Origin: Breznakibacter xylanolyticus | GTDB taxonomy: Bacteria > Bacteroidota > Bacteroidia > Bacteroidales > Marinilabiliaceae | NCBI RefSeq assembly: GCF_003254275.1 | Contig: NZ_QKZK01000036.1 | Location: forward strand, 1 to 32,845 | Direction of reading: 5' to 3' | Length of the DNA: 32,845 bases | Shown: piece after piece, positions 32,775 to 32,845 of the stretch | How positions within the stretch are numbered: the first letter of the stretch is position 1 | Layout: every line of letters begins with the position of its first letter | Translations under genes and position numbers: made by a program | The notes under the pieces: generated by a model | What the model was told of the DNA's origin: nothing | Databases searched by the model: none | Seen by the model: only the letters and a program-made list of their open reading frames with translations

Positions 32775-32845
32775 ATGATTTAACCCATCTTGCAGCTTTC
32801 CATCCAAAATTCATTAAAAAAACACCTTTTTTCACCTCAAAATAG

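Overview
The window looks like chromosomal DNA of a member of the Bacteroidota, most likely an anaerobic Bacteroidales/Marinilabiliales-type organism. Three things point there: promoters of the Bacteroidota type (TAnnTTTG at -7, in one case with TTTG 20 bp upstream), the lack of clear Shine-Dalgarno sequences, and protein families and gene order typical of the phylum (rsfS-ftsH-LUD-cdsA-psd, a short Psd, a HydF for [FeFe]-hydrogenase). No rRNA or tRNA gene was seen.

Left part (1-8.4 kb, nearly all on the minus strand): a type II-C CRISPR-Cas locus, cas9 (1544 aa) - cas1 - cas2, closed by a strong terminator. Divergent from cas9, and starting almost at its ATG, lies an unannotated tracrRNA gene on the plus strand with a near-perfect Bacteroidota promoter, an anti-repeat, a nexus hairpin and a terminator. 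The repeat array itself is not in the window and probably lies beyond the left edge. Upstream of cas9, in the same orientation, follow a small HIRAN-domain protein, a WYL-domain regulator, and a REP-associated (RAYT/Y1) transposase whose gene carries a REP-like palindrome in frame.

Middle (8.4-19.1 kb): separate housekeeping or accessory genes with repeat-rich gaps: a Ppx/GppA phosphatase, an NtrC-type response regulator lacking its DNA-binding domain, an unknown 181-aa protein preceded by a coupled small ORF, hydF plus a hot-dog thioesterase, an unknown 143-aa protein, an Rpn-type PD-(D/E)XK nuclease with 24-bp coding repeats, and a large receiver-PPDK_N protein. The gaps hold at least five kinds of repeat: degenerate heptamers, GCCC-type palindromes, three 48-bp direct repeats, an 11-bp tandem array and a 32-bp perfect palindrome.

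Right part (19.3-32.8 kb): a copper module (an AraC regulator with an HMA-like N terminus, then a CopA ATPase fused to a CopZ-like C-terminal domain), birA divergent from rsfS-ftsH-lutC-like, then cdsA-psd (phosphatidylethanolamine synthesis), convergent priA, a secreted metallo-beta-lactamase-fold protein, and a 2H phosphoesterase. The most notable points are the tracrRNA/cas9 divergent overlap, the HIRAN-WYL neighbours of the CRISPR locus, the RAYT gene with its internal palindrome, and the two HMA fusions of the copper module.
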